64,000 bases of DNA. It comes from Yarrowia lipolytica. Its lineage: Eukaryota; Ascomycota; Dipodascomycetes; Dipodascales. Below, piece by piece: positions 31,920 through 43,049 of this stretch (positions within the stretch are counted from its first letter, which is position 1; each line of letters begins with the position of its first letter). The DNA lies in contig NC_090774.1 of the NCBI RefSeq assembly GCF_001761485.1, positions 3,348,001 to 3,412,000 of the forward strand, in the 5' to 3' direction. The position numbers and the translations under genes were made by a program. A model generated the notes under the pieces. That model did no database searches. It saw only the letters and a list, made by a program, of their open reading frames with translations, and was not told the origin of the DNA.

Positions 31920-33601
31920 GTTGGCGGTGTGTAATGAGTGCTCGTCTAATGAGTGTCTGTGTTGTTGATCCGTGTCAATGTTGCGATTGACGAGTTTCCG
32001 TCTGGAATGATGGTGGATAATGGACGTCTGAACTTCGTTGAATCAGCACAGGTCCCCTTTACTGTTATGTATATATATATATTTTTCATTTCATGGGCCA
32101 TATTCACAAAACAGACTATTATCTCCGATGGAATGAAGTTAACTTTAAGACCTCGATCCAGGAGGGATTATAGTCGAGTTCACGACATGCAAAGCTGGTA
32201 ATTAGTAAAGTTGAGTGTGAAATTTTTACAGTGAGCCGTCATAATCGATACCATGCTTCTAATTCTACTATATCTCATCTTCCTCACCAAGTTGATGGCA
32301 TCTCAAATCAGCCCCCTAAACCCAAACGCGTAATACAGGAATGCACTGGATCAAAAGATATGCAGAGCAAACCTGAAGCAGCCAAAAGAGTGTTGGGCAT
32401 GGACTGGACAATGGGCCTATATAAACGGGCACAACATTGACTGGAATGGAAAAAAGACCTCTCCAAGTCAAGATACAAACTGTTTCATTGACACTGACAC
32501 TGGCTGAATCAAGACCGTCTTCTCTCCACGTCTTAATCTCCCTTCCGGACATAACGGACATTGCAGATGATGATGCATCTCAAGGCGCATCTTCCTGCGT
32601 GAAAAACGCGTCGAACGGCTAGCCAGATTACGGTAGAATGTAAGGGCAAAAAAGGCGGGATTTTACGTGTTGCACGTGCCAAGTCTTACGCGATTATTTT
32701 GGTCATCCTCAATTCCACGTGACTTCCCCAAACCGACTCCTATGAGCCGTATTGATCTCTCAACCATACTCCCCTTCCCCGGTTACGGTTTAAGACATGC
32801 AGTAAGGAGTCGATAATATGCGATACAATCAGAAGGTCCAAAAATAACACCAAAACAGACCGTTCTCGACCCGTTTGGGACAGCAGAAGACGACACTGGC
32901 GATCCTCGCGTGGTTGCAGATGAATTTGATTGCAAGTGAGTCGCACCATCAGTAAGAGTGGGCCCCTCCACCCTCTCCTTTTGTCATCAGGACTAGAGAG
33001 AGGTGATGGCATGGGACATGGCTGTCATACAGTACAAGCAGCTGCTACTTGTACTGAAATTCGAAAAATACATTTGCTTGCAGCTATAATATCACTGTGT
33101 TTTGGTTACACTCATTTTACTCATGTTTGATCACAGCCCATATTGCTGTCTGTACTGCCACTATGGTATGTTGTTCCTGGATCTGCTTTGATGATCAACT
33201 ACGAGTACAAGTATGTAAGTATGTACTGTAGCTACTTGTAGATGTTACTGTATTTACTGCACTTGTTTACAGTCCAGAGATATTCTGGGCACAGATTCAG
33301 TAGCGAGCATTCGATTGCATCTAGATCTGAATTGATGTCTTACACAAGGGCTGCGATTTAACAAACTACACTATGTACTCGTAAAAGTAAGTACATACTG
33401 TAGTTACAATGTACTTGCACGTATATCATAGCTACTTGTACATATACCGTAGTTACATATATCGGTTTACCTATGGTGGATCAATATTTCACCTATACTT
33501 GTACTCATGCTTATCATTATTCCTGTCATATACCAACCCATGCATTTCCATACATTCATCTATATATACACCCCCGTACATACTCGTACATATGAGAACT
33601 A
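31920..33601. other. Intergenic, paralogue B upstream / UBX4 downstream
   Basis: 1.7 kb. It contains CACGTG sites near 32673 and 32718 and dense GTAC-type runs (33200-33250 and 33370-33460). No frame has recognisable content. Confidence 0.5.
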
Positions 33602-34954
33602 TTACTTTTTGCCTAGCTTGAGCCATTTGGGAGTACCGGTCATCTTCCTTTTGGGCTTGGCCTCAGTAGTAGAGGGACCTCCAGAGGAAGGAACATCTCC
33701 CTTTGTATCACTCTCTACCGGCTTGGGGGTCTCCACAACAACTCCAGGCTTCAACACAGCCTTAGAATCAAACTTGGCTAATCCTGGGAATTCAACAGTT
33801 ACCAAAGTGTTGGTAAGAAAACCCAGGTCAGTCATCAAGCGCAGAGAAACGTCGTTGAGCTCCTTACGAGGATAACTCTGCCATAGTCTGAACTTCTGAT
33901 CTCCTCCCAGGACATTGTTGACGGTATCAACCATAGAACCCACCGTGTCATTCTTTGAGTACTCTGTCTCTACATAGACTCCATCAGGGAATCTCAGTCG
34001 CACCTTGACACTTCCCAACTGGTTGATTTTTGCCTGCCTCTGCTGATCTCGCAGCTTTTCCGTCAAAAGTGTGCTTCCACTCTTATTGGTGCCTCCAGTC
34101 TTGCGGATGGTGCTGATATAAGCATGTGCATGAGCAGTAGTTGGCTCAAAGTCATGATCGTCAGTAGGCACAGTTGATTTACCTGCCTCGAAAACCTTGA
34201 CTGATTTGGAAGCAGGGTTCTCGCTTTCATTGGCCTGTTCATGGCCATCCATGAACTCGACATTGTAAGTTCCCTGTCTGATATAACTCTCCTGGTCAAC
34301 CTTATGGCCATCTTCAGCTTCGCGGATGTCCAGCTTTCGCTGGAAGTTGATACCCGATTTCTGCTGGAAGAAATCGAGCATTTGCCCGATCGTCGTAGAA
34401 GGGGGGAATTGTGAGTGCAGAGATTCGCTGAAAGAGGGCGGTAGCGAGACCACAGATAGAGAGGCGTTCACAAGCAGCTTCTTGGGAGCTGCAGTAGAGG
34501 AAGTAGTAGAGGCTGGGGCTGTTGACGGAGTAAACCCATGATCAGGTTGTGTGGTGCTGGTCTGAGGAGAGTCAGTAGACTCGGTGGCATCTTCTGGTGT
34601 CACAGAGACTGGAGACAGCATATTGTTCTGAGGCGTTGCTGGAGCAACCACCTTGTTCGTTTCTGAGGTAGCCGGTTGTGTGGCGACTGGTGCTGGTGAT
34701 GCAGTCTTCTTCGCGCCCAATCTCACGAGCTCCAGCTTCTGTCCCTGCGCAAAGTTTGCCAATCGAACAGTATCGTTCAAATCAAGCAGGGTGGCGGCGG
34801 GTTTTCTGCCTGCAGCCAGGGTTGAGGTCTTTTTTAGTCCAAAGTTGCCCTCCAACTGGAAATGAGTCACAGCCTGATCTCTAAGAGTGGTCAAAGGCAT
34901 CATTGGAGTTGTGGGCAGCTTCACAGACTTGAAATTCCACGTTATCGTCGTCAT
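33602..34954 (-). CDS. UBX4: UBX-domain Cdc48 adaptor (ASPL/TUG/Ubx4-like)
   Basis: 450 residues from the ATG at 34954 (MTTITWNFKSVKLP); the frame is open further upstream (to 35020), but this ATG starts the conserved domain. Residues 1-75 match the N-terminal ubiquitin-like domain of TUG/Ubx4 proteins. A Thr/Ala/Pro-rich linker follows. A second ubiquitin-like stretch near 160-240 (FSESLHSQFPPSTTIGQ) precedes the C-terminal UBX domain at about 315-390 (VKVRLRFPDGVYVET ... LVTVEF). The UBX domain binds the AAA ATPase Cdc48/p97. Yeast Ubx4 modulates Cdc48 in ER-associated degradation; the mammalian relative ASPL disassembles p97 hexamers. The C-terminus is basic and Pro/Lys-rich. Confidence 0.85.
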   Translation of the reverse strand: MTTITWNFKSVKLPTTPMMPLTTLRDQAVTHFQLEGNFGLKKTSTLAAGRKPAATLLDLNDTVRLANFAQGQKLELVRLGAKKTASPAPVATQPATSETNKVVAPATPQNNMLSPVSVTPEDATESTDSPQTSTTQPDHGFTPSTAPASTTSSTAAPKKLLVNASLSVVSLPPSFSESLHSQFPPSTTIGQMLDFFQQKSGINFQRKLDIREAEDGHKVDQESYIRQGTYNVEFMDGHEQANESENPASKSVKVFEAGKSTVPTDDHDFEPTTAHAHAYISTIRKTGGTNKSGSTLLTEKLRDQQRQAKINQLGSVKVRLRFPDGVYVETEYSKNDTVGSMVDTVNNVLGGDQKFRLWQSYPRKELNDVSLRLMTDLGFLTNTLVTVEFPGLAKFDSKAVLKPGVVVETPKPVESDTKGDVPSSGGPSTTEAKPKRKMTGTPKWLKLGKK

Positions 34955-36274
34955 TGTCGCGTTTGTATTGAAAGCGTAGTCTGTAGACAGTATTTTGGAC
35001 ACCGATATTGGAGATGACAATAAAGTTGGGGTTGGGAGAAATATACTGTAATATTAGGAAGAAAGGTGTGGAATATAGAGATATCGCTTGTACTGTACGT
35101 GGATTTTGTGGAAGATTTCATGTGTGAAGAAAGTGAGATGTGGGTATCATTGAATATCAGCAACTGAGGAGACTAGGTCGATTTGCTTCAATAGTCAACC
35201 TGATCTTCTATTGTTACGGTTGACGGGTACTAGAAGTTTCTAAGATTCCGTCTTATGAAACTTATTTTGGTGATTTACTTGAAGGGAATGACAAGAGACG
35301 ATCGAGTGAGTATTTTGTTTATTCTGTGGATTTAATAGCTGTTCCAATGGAATCATTTAGTGTGTCAGTCACTCTGAGTCAGATGTATTCCCTCTTTTTT
35401 ATATATGTATCACGTAATTACTTGTACTCATAATTTTTAGACACAGCACCTACCAAGTCGTTGAGTGAAGCTGGACAGTACATACTGTAGATCAGAATAA
35501 CTTGATAGGATGTGGATATGATTTCTGAAGGCTTCTTAAGTTACATTTTTATTTTACGGAACTGTTTTATGATGCTCTATCAGCCCTTTTTGTCTTCTGT
35601 CACCCAACAAGGTGGGCTACTGTAGCCTTCGCGGCACATTTCTCAGATGAAGGGACTTTCCAGGGACCAACCATTGGGTTCAATATTGGAGCCATCTCGG
35701 TTTTAAAAGCTGAATTGTGCTCTGTTTTCTACATGTAAGTTGGTGAATGTAACAGATTGTTCGCAGCTCCTGCATCCATCCTCATTGACACCCACCAATG
35801 AGCATAGTTTGGCTACACCACTGATGAGTACACTGTACCGTAACTGTACCTGCCGGCGTACTTCAAAAGACGTGATATTGATCTGAGAGGTTAGCTGAAA
35901 AACTAAATCAACATGCAGCCTTCTTCTTTTCCCGAAAAGTCACTCATTTTCTCGCAGGTGTGCCCATTAGCAAAACACAGACTCTCCAGCCCTTCCTCAT
36001 AGAGTTCAAGCGTCATCAATTGGGTATCTGACCATACTGTACTATATCTTGGCCAATACAGATGATGAGTAAATTCTGAAAAGCGCATTCTTTTCTAAGT
36101 AGACTAGAAACTTGATTTCCTTACTCACCCCAACCCCATATACGCGTACATGCCACCTGAATGTCACTCAGGGCATAATACCCCACCTGTGGATAAACTC
36201 TATTCTTCCCCGGATATCTCCCACAGTGACCTCTCTTCTATCACTGTCACCTAACACACAACACACCAAACACA
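34955..36274. other. Divergent promoter region, UBX4 / thioesterase
   Basis: 1.3 kb. No supported gene. A 61-codon minus frame (35903-36088) has no recognisable features. Short GTAC runs (around 35478-35487 and 35826-35850) and AT-rich tracts are present. Confidence 0.5.
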
Positions 36275-36997
36275 ATGGCGACGCTTGCAAGGACGGCCAA
36301 GATCTTTGGACTCTCGCTCGTTGCTGGAGCTACTGCCATGACCGGGTACCACTTCGGTGCTCTGGGGCGTCATGAGCTGACTTATCCGGTTGCTACCGAG
36401 AAGGATCATTTTCACTCCAAGGAGAGCACCTTTCTTCACAACAGTCAATTCGCCAAGGAGCTGCGGGAGAAAGGTTTTCGTGAGACCCGTTTGAGTGAGA
36501 AGATTCCTCTGGAGTACTCTCGAGGATTCCTGGAGTCGTTTCTGAAGAAGCCTGGATACCTGACCGTTGATCCACTGCTGTTCTACAAGCGGTGTGATGA
36601 CGGAAAGAACGGTGTCATGTATGCATTTCTGCACGTCGGCGACCATTTAAACGGACACACTGGAATCGTGCATGGTGGTTTCCTGGGCACCCTGCTGGAT
36701 GAGTTTGTATGTCTGGGGGCCTTCCCCAGCCTGCCCTCTCAGCAGTACGGAGTGACTGGCACCCTGGAGATCAATTACCGACAACCAGTTCGAGAGAACC
36801 AGTACCTCATGGTGCGAGTGGAGACTAAGGACATTCAGGGCCGAAAGGTAATTGCTGACGGATCTATCGAGAAGTTTGAGGGAGGTGATCTGTGGGAGAA
36901 GAAGAAGCAGAACGTGCTTGCTGAGGCTGAGCTGGTGGTCATTGAGCCCAAGTGGATTAAGGAGATGACTCAGTACTTTAAGAAGAAAGACGAGTAG
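36275..36997 (+). CDS. Hotdog-fold thioesterase superfamily protein
   Basis: 240 residues. The N-terminus (ARTAKIFGLSLVAGATAMTGYHFGA) is basic then hydrophobic, consistent with a mitochondrial presequence or a single N-terminal membrane anchor. The hotdog domain follows, with the 4HBT signature NGHTGIVHGGFLGTLLDE (H133, catalytic-type D142) and GTLEINYRQPV. Such proteins hydrolyse acyl-CoA thioesters; fungal members of this subgroup (UPF0644 type) are mostly uncharacterised. A charged tail rich in Lys and Glu ends the protein. Substrate and compartment are inference. Confidence 0.82.
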   Translation: MATLARTAKIFGLSLVAGATAMTGYHFGALGRHELTYPVATEKDHFHSKESTFLHNSQFAKELREKGFRETRLSEKIPLEYSRGFLESFLKKPGYLTVDPLLFYKRCDDGKNGVMYAFLHVGDHLNGHTGIVHGGFLGTLLDEFVCLGAFPSLPSQQYGVTGTLEINYRQPVRENQYLMVRVETKDIQGRKVIADGSIEKFEGGDLWEKKKQNVLAEAELVVIEPKWIKEMTQYFKKKDE

Positions 36998-37797
36998 TAA
37001 GGATCTGGAGATGAAGGCAGTGTTTTGGCTACTGGACTCAAAGTCTGCTCGCTCAGTCAGAGAGAAGCTACCACGTGAGCAGCAATGAGGTGGGACAATA
37101 AGTGACCATGTCTGTTTTGTTAGATGTGTAACAATGTTTTTAATTTGTTTATGTGACACTGGCGGGACATGTTGTCTCAATGGGAGATGTCGATATAGAA
37201 GCTACGAGTAGCGAACTGCGAGGCGTTCAGGTCATACCGGAGGCCTATTGTAGGAGGTGTGAGGAGGATGAAATACTTCAGCTGTATTCAGCTACCCTAA
37301 TGAATTTGCTGAAACTGAAATATTAGATCCTTCAACAGAATCATCATATCCTCAGGCTTGCCTGGTCCCTTTTAGGATTGAGCTCACACAGATGTCTCTT
37401 ATCCGTCATACAGAATTTGAAACGGTATAGTCAGTAAAAAATTGATAACCACTTACAGTCTACTGTATCGTACCAAAGCATCAATGTTCTCCATGAATTT
37501 TCACTACAACTACAAGTAGCTTCCGTTACAAAGAATGCGTGTCTGAAACACACTATAGACCATTTATTTAGCCTTCTAAAGTCACCAAAAATATATGTTG
37601 TGTCGAATTTTAGAAGTTATAACATTGTACCACAAGTTCTCGAAAAACGTCTACTCATCTCGCTCCTTACTGTTCCACAACCCCCTCCCAAGCCCTTCAT
37701 CACCACCGATTAAACTTCGGCCTTATCGAAAATAAGCTCATGGTTGTACATATTTTGATGCATATTTCTGTCCACCTAATTTTTTCCTCACCACATC
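36998..37797. other. Intergenic, thioesterase / SEN34
   Basis: 800 bp between two same-strand genes, with the SEN34 promoter and a CACGTG near 37072. Nothing else is seen. Confidence 0.5.
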
Positions 37798-38595
37798 ATG
37801 ATCCAGATCAAACGCATCAACGACAAGTATCTGGTGTTTAAGGTAGAGGACATCCGGTTTCTCCGGCAAGAGCATCTCATTGGAGGCACGTTAATCGGTA
37901 CGCTACCTCAAATCCCCCAACAGAATGTCTTCTGTGGCCTGCCACTGCAACTGTTCAAGGAAGAGGTGATATTTCTGATGAAGAATGGAATTGCAGAGGT
38001 TGTGGACGATAGTGCAAGTCATGTGACAGCCCTTACTTCCCAAACGCCTGAAGATATCGAAAACTACGAAAAACAACGCCATACAGCCCAGCAACTGCAG
38101 ATCAAGGAGTATACAGAGGGTATGCTTGAGCGACGTCGGCAGGCTCTTGAGAAGAAGGGAATGAGCGGGAAGATTGACAAGGAGGTTGTGGTTGCTACTG
38201 ATAACGCCATATCATACGTCACTGATGCTACCACTACAAATGAGACGCTGGAGGGATACAACATGTTCAGCAAGGAGAATGTGCTGAGCGACCTGCTAGA
38301 GCACGTGACTTCGGCTCAGTATTATATCTTCAACTTTTTGCATTCCCGAGGGTATTTCTTGTCACCTGGCCTGCGGTTTGGAGGCAATTTTTTGGCATAC
38401 CCCGGAGACTCCGTCAGATACCACTCCCATTACATTGCTATTGGCAAGGAGTATGAGGAGAAATTCCCCATCAAAAGTGTTATTGTTGGAGGAGGGCGTC
38501 TTGGAACTAATGTAAAGAAGTGTCTTGTTCTTGGGGGAGAGAATGACGAGGGTGGGGACAGTGTGTATTGCATTGAGTGGAGTGGTTTTGGTTAG
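37798..38595 (+). CDS. SEN34: tRNA-splicing endonuclease catalytic subunit
   Basis: 265 residues, a normal length for Sen34. The C-terminal domain carries the endonuclease motif: HSRGYFLSPGLRFGGNFLAYPGD, then RYHSHYIA, then GRLGTNVKKCLVLGG. The catalytic triad is Y201, H209 and K240, with the same spacing pattern as the yeast enzyme. An N-terminal domain (about 1-80) and a charged helical linker precede it. Sen34 cleaves the 3' splice site of intron-containing pre-tRNAs within the Sen2-Sen15-Sen34-Sen54 complex, which in yeasts sits on the mitochondrial surface. The ATG at 37798 directly precedes the conserved MIQIKRINDKY start. Confidence 0.93.
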   Translation: MIQIKRINDKYLVFKVEDIRFLRQEHLIGGTLIGTLPQIPQQNVFCGLPLQLFKEEVIFLMKNGIAEVVDDSASHVTALTSQTPEDIENYEKQRHTAQQLQIKEYTEGMLERRRQALEKKGMSGKIDKEVVVATDNAISYVTDATTTNETLEGYNMFSKENVLSDLLEHVTSAQYYIFNFLHSRGYFLSPGLRFGGNFLAYPGDSVRYHSHYIAIGKEYEEKFPIKSVIVGGGRLGTNVKKCLVLGGENDEGGDSVYCIEWSGFG

Positions 38596-40824
38596 ATGAA
38601 GAGTGGGTGACAATGTACATACTATAATGAAAAATGATAATAAAAAGCTGAGGGATCTGATTGGGTTGTTGCTACTTATAATATAGATCGTTGACAAAGA
38701 CCGCAATGTTTTCTTTAAGAAACCTTTGTGGTGTTGTTTATAGGTTCTTTTACAATACAATGTCAAAGGGTTTGCCATATGATCTTCATTTTGGTGTCGT
38801 ATGAAAAATTACGGCGAGGAGATGAAACCATCAAGAAAAACAACTGTTGACGTTCACCAGATATACTGTAGAGCTTCTTTGAGCTTCACAAAAGCTGTCG
38901 CTTCCTACAAAGTACAAGTACAAGTACAAGTACATAGATATTCCTGCTCACACCAGAGCCCACCTTGATGCAGCATGTATTTGTACAGTAGCCTTACACG
39001 TACAATAGGAACAAACAGAGAAGTGTGGTGATGTCGTCTTCTCCTGCCGACTACAGCAACGTAGTAAATCCCTTGTTTCCACGTGACCATTCAGTCGATT
39101 TTCGTTTTCGTTTTCCTTAACCATTCGTCTAAGCTCTCACCATCAAGCTTGCTTGCGGCTATACGCTGTTTTTGGAATACAGTCTACGAACATTAACTAC
39201 TGTACGATAGCTATGATACTGTATTACAGTAGTCTCGGGAAGAGGGACTCGTACGCCCGTCGCACTTTGGAGACTCGATATGAAAAATGGAGAAAATTTA
39301 TAAGATAATAAGCAATGGTATCAGAACTACTTATAGCTACAAGTACCCTCGATTTTACCATTGGCATTATTTTGACCACAACATTTTCAGGATTTACCTC
39401 ATCAAGTGCACAGCCAAATGTGGCTTGAATATGTTCGTCGAGGGGCCTCTTCAGAGGCAAAGCCCCGGCGACTCATGGGGCTCACACAGCCAAGCTATAA
39501 TCGGCGCCACACCTGGAGCGCGGTTAGCGGAGAAGCAGAAGAGGAAGTGAGATATATGGTGAATAAATGAAGCGTTGAATGAGGGAAGAGTGAGATATTC
39601 AGAAAATGAATGTGTGTTTGCAGCATGGTACGATACATGAAGCACCTTACTGTAGTATGCACCGCACAGAGACGACTCTCAACCAACTATTGTGTCATTG
39701 CTGTCAGCTCGATTATGACACCAGCCCCTGTAACTAAAGTGAGCCTCATTCAGCCATTTAGTCCGTGAGTCGCAAAGACAGCTGCCTCGAAAAGACCCCA
39801 ACCAAAACGAGCAAATGTGGCTTGACCAAAGTGGAGGAAATAGCGGACATGTAACACTTGACTTGACTAGCCCGGGTTTGCTTTTGATAACAGATATTAT
39901 GTGGCGTGTGTGATAAAAACAGACCCACAATGGGTGTATCGCCGTGTCTCGGCTTGATTTCAGCCCAAATGTCTTTTCCCCAGCCAGTGCGATCTCCACT
40001 TGGATCCTCCCACCTACCCCATAATCTCCACTCCAGATCATCATGCCCACCGCCCTTGCAGTAGCTTATCTGAGGTGTGTATCAAGCAACAACCAAGCAT
40101 TGCTACTGTACGATACTGTAGTCCCTGGCTAAGCACCAGTACGCCACACACTTGACAAACACATGACACTACAATATTCACAAACACTTGGCAACACAGC
40201 CTGTTACACATCCATGGTAATTATTACACACTTCTTTCTCCGTTCCTTGGCTCCCACGCAAAGGTTTCATTTCATCTAGGTTGGTGCCGAGATTCGAACT
40301 TACAGTATTGAACTTACCACCGAAATAGAAACAGCCTAAAAAATGTTCTGGCGAGTAGGAACCCCACCATATCCGCTTCCCATACAAACCATCGGCCCCA
40401 CAAGCCGTTATATAGCACTTTTGAACCACAAACACGGTGTTGTGCTTTCTCCAGAAGACCCCCGAAAAAGTGTAACATGGTTAAGATTCCCTTTCGGTCG
40501 ATTTCGGTTCATCTTATGGGGTGCTACAAATCGGATTATTATGAATGTAACGTCTTAGCAGGCTCGGTAAAGTGTTAACAATCTCGTCAGCAACGGGCCA
40601 AGACTCCAACTTCATCAGCCAAGTCTCTCCAATCTTAGGAGCAGTTCCATTTCCGTCCTATTCATATTTCAAACTCTAAAAAGCACCCCATCTGTGGCGT
40701 CCCTGTCTCATGTCCTCCAGCCACACTCATTTCATGTGGACAGAAGGATGACAAAAATCACAGTCTTTGAAAGCGCTTATAACCCATCCAATATGTCAGA
40801 ATCCGTATACCAACTTCTTTCAAC
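38596..40824. other. 2.2-kb upstream region of DUR3
   Basis: No supported gene. It contains an (AGTACA)4 run at 38911-38934, a 14-bp perfect inverted repeat (6-bp stem) at 39445-39458, GATA cores near 39886, 39893 and 39912, and a CTTATC (GATAAG reversed) at 40065-40070. GATA factors control nitrogen-catabolite genes such as DUR3 in fungi, so some may matter. A T-arm-like string near 40288 does not fold into a tRNA. Confidence 0.5.
38911..38934. repeat. Hexanucleotide tandem repeat (AGTACA)4
   Basis: Four perfect AGTACA copies in intergenic DNA. It is the purest example of the GTAC-rich short repeats scattered between genes in this window. Confidence 0.9.
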
Positions 40825-42984
40825 ATGGCTTTGAAGCACGAACTTCCGCAAGGTGCGGGCTATGGAATGGTGATTGGCATCGGCTTCGTTTTCGCAGCTG
40901 GAATTGTCATCACCATGCGAATCGCCAAAAGATACCTCAATGAGCACGCGCAAACCTCAGAAATGTTTATGGTTGCCAATCGATCTGTTGGAGTCGGCCT
41001 AACCGCCTCAGCTGTGTTTTCGTCTTGGATGTGGGCCACTGAGACCTTGTGGGGTAGTGTTGTGGGCTACAACTTTGGAGTCAGTGGTCCCTTCTGGTTC
41101 TCGGTCGGTCTGGCGTTCCACATCTCACTCATGTGTGTGGTTGGAATCCAGGTCAAGCTCAAGGCTCCCAATGGACACACAATGCTGGAAATTGTCAAGT
41201 TCAGGTACGGAGTGGTCGGTCACGTGGTGTTCATGGCATTGTGTCTCATCAACAACATCATGAGTTGCTCGTGGATGATCTTATCAGCCGCTGCAGGTAT
41301 TGCTAGTCTTACTGGTATGCACATTGTGGCTAGTTGTATGTTGATTCCCTTTGGTGTCATTCTATACACGGTTGCAGGTGGTCTGAGAGCCACTTTCCTT
41401 ACAGACTACGTCCATACAGTCATTGCCCTTGTTCTGCTCATCTACTTCTCCCTGGCCATCCTCCTCCACAAGGAGATTGGGGGTATCCATCAGCTCTACG
41501 ATATGGTCATCCAGTATGGAGAGTCAACCAAGATCCTGGGAAACTACCAGGGCTCTCTGATGACATTCAAGTCCGAGGAAGCCATTTACTTTGCGATTGT
41601 CCACACTATTGGTAACCTTGGTCTAGTCATCATGGACACTGCTTTCTGGCAAAAGTCTCTGGCTGCTAACCTCGAGGCCACCGTGCCCGGTTACATGATT
41701 GGTTCCATTTGTATCTTCTGTGTCTCATGGGCTCTGGGAACCATCTGCGGCCTTTCTGCTCGAGTCATTGAGAATCTTCCCATCTTTCCCAATTACCCCA
41801 ATGGCTTCTCGGCTGCTGATATTGGAAATGGTCTCGTTTTGCCTTACACCGTTGCCGCCCTGCTGGGTAAAGGTGCTAGTGCAGGTATTGTCATTATGCT
41901 GTTCATGACCGTTACTTCCACCACCTCGGCTGAGATGATTGCTGTCTCCAGTATTATCTCATTCGATCTCTACAGAACCTACATCAACCCCAACGCCTCC
42001 GATCGAGCCATCATTGCTGTATCTCACGCAGGAGTTATCTTCTTTGGACTGTTTGCAGCTGGTTTTGCTGTCATGTTGCACTACGTCGGTACCGATCTGA
42101 ACTGGCTGGGATACTTCTTGGGTATTGTTATTACTCCTGGCGTGTTCCCTGCTATTCTGACTTTGCTGTGGAAGCGTCAGTCTAGAGCTGCCGCCACTCT
42201 TGCTCCTGTTCTTGGTCTTGGAACAGGAATGGGTTTGTGGCTTGGAACAGCCAAGTACTACTCTGGTCACATCAGCGTTGAGACACTCGGAGCTTCGCTT
42301 CCCAACGTCTGGGGTAACATTGGTTCCATGTTTGGTTCTCTGCTTTACTCTGTGGTGATTACTCTGCTTCGTCCTGAAGACTTCGACTGGGCCAAGTTCC
42401 AGAAGATCACTCTAGTCAACGAGGACAAGATCGCCGATAGTGAGAGTCATACTGAAGGTGAGCTGGTCAACACCGAAAAGGGAGACGAGTCGGGAACCCA
42501 CACACCTGAGTTCCCTCTTGACAAGAATGAGTCTTCCCCTGAAACTTCAATCCACGAACACTCTGCTACGATTCCCACTTTGACCAACGAGAACTTCTTC
42601 CAACCACGGTTGGTTATTCCTCCAGAAATCCGAGGTTTCAAGCGGTTTCTGTGGTATATTGGTTGGGAAGTTGCACCTACAGACTACTCCAACCACCCTC
42701 TGGGTCAGGATGCCTTACCTATTATCTTCAAGTGGTACAAAGTGGCTGTTATTTTCTCCACCACGATCTTCCTGATCACCTGGGTGGTCTGGCCCTTCCC
42801 CATGTACAGAAACTGGGTATGGGGCAAGAGCTTCTTCACTGGATGGGTGGTTGTTGCTATCTTCTGGAATTTCCTGGCCTTTGTTTGTGTCTGTATCTTC
42901 CCTCTATGGAACGGCAGACACACGCTCTACAAGGTATTCAATGGCTTGTACCAGGACATCTTCCATAGAAAGCGAAAAGAGTAG
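40825..42984 (+). CDS. DUR3: Urea/polyamine active transporter (SSS family)
   Basis: 719 residues, close to the 735 of yeast Dur3. About fifteen membrane segments are visible. An early GYGMVIGIGFVFAAG segment and the ANRSVGVGLTASAVFSSWMW stretch are characteristic of Dur3-type sodium:solute symporters. A long hydrophilic acidic insert of about 75 residues (near 535-610) separates the last two or three helices, also a Dur3 feature. The protein takes up urea, and in yeast polyamines, by proton symport at the plasma membrane. The ATG at 40825 lies just before the first helix. A long 2.2-kb upstream region with GATA sites fits nitrogen-regulated expression, but that is inference. Confidence 0.93.
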   Translation: MALKHELPQGAGYGMVIGIGFVFAAGIVITMRIAKRYLNEHAQTSEMFMVANRSVGVGLTASAVFSSWMWATETLWGSVVGYNFGVSGPFWFSVGLAFHISLMCVVGIQVKLKAPNGHTMLEIVKFRYGVVGHVVFMALCLINNIMSCSWMILSAAAGIASLTGMHIVASCMLIPFGVILYTVAGGLRATFLTDYVHTVIALVLLIYFSLAILLHKEIGGIHQLYDMVIQYGESTKILGNYQGSLMTFKSEEAIYFAIVHTIGNLGLVIMDTAFWQKSLAANLEATVPGYMIGSICIFCVSWALGTICGLSARVIENLPIFPNYPNGFSAADIGNGLVLPYTVAALLGKGASAGIVIMLFMTVTSTTSAEMIAVSSIISFDLYRTYINPNASDRAIIAVSHAGVIFFGLFAAGFAVMLHYVGTDLNWLGYFLGIVITPGVFPAILTLLWKRQSRAAATLAPVLGLGTGMGLWLGTAKYYSGHISVETLGASLPNVWGNIGSMFGSLLYSVVITLLRPEDFDWAKFQKITLVNEDKIADSESHTEGELVNTEKGDESGTHTPEFPLDKNESSPETSIHEHSATIPTLTNENFFQPRLVIPPEIRGFKRFLWYIGWEVAPTDYSNHPLGQDALPIIFKWYKVAVIFSTTIFLITWVVWPFPMYRNWVWGKSFFTGWVVVAIFWNFLAFVCVCIFPLWNGRHTLYKVFNGLYQDIFHRKRKE

Positions 42985-43049
42985 AAATACTGCTTATTCA
43001 GGGTAATTTATAATGCGAGTGATAATAAAATTAAATGTTTTGGTTCCAA

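Noticed and set aside
39224-39460. 78-codon minus-strand frame upstream of DUR3
   Set aside because: It starts at a TTG with no ATG near the start and has no recognisable motif.
40255-40350. Possible minus-strand tRNA around AAGTTCGAATCTC
   Set aside because: The T stem has two mismatches and no anticodon or D arm can be formed.
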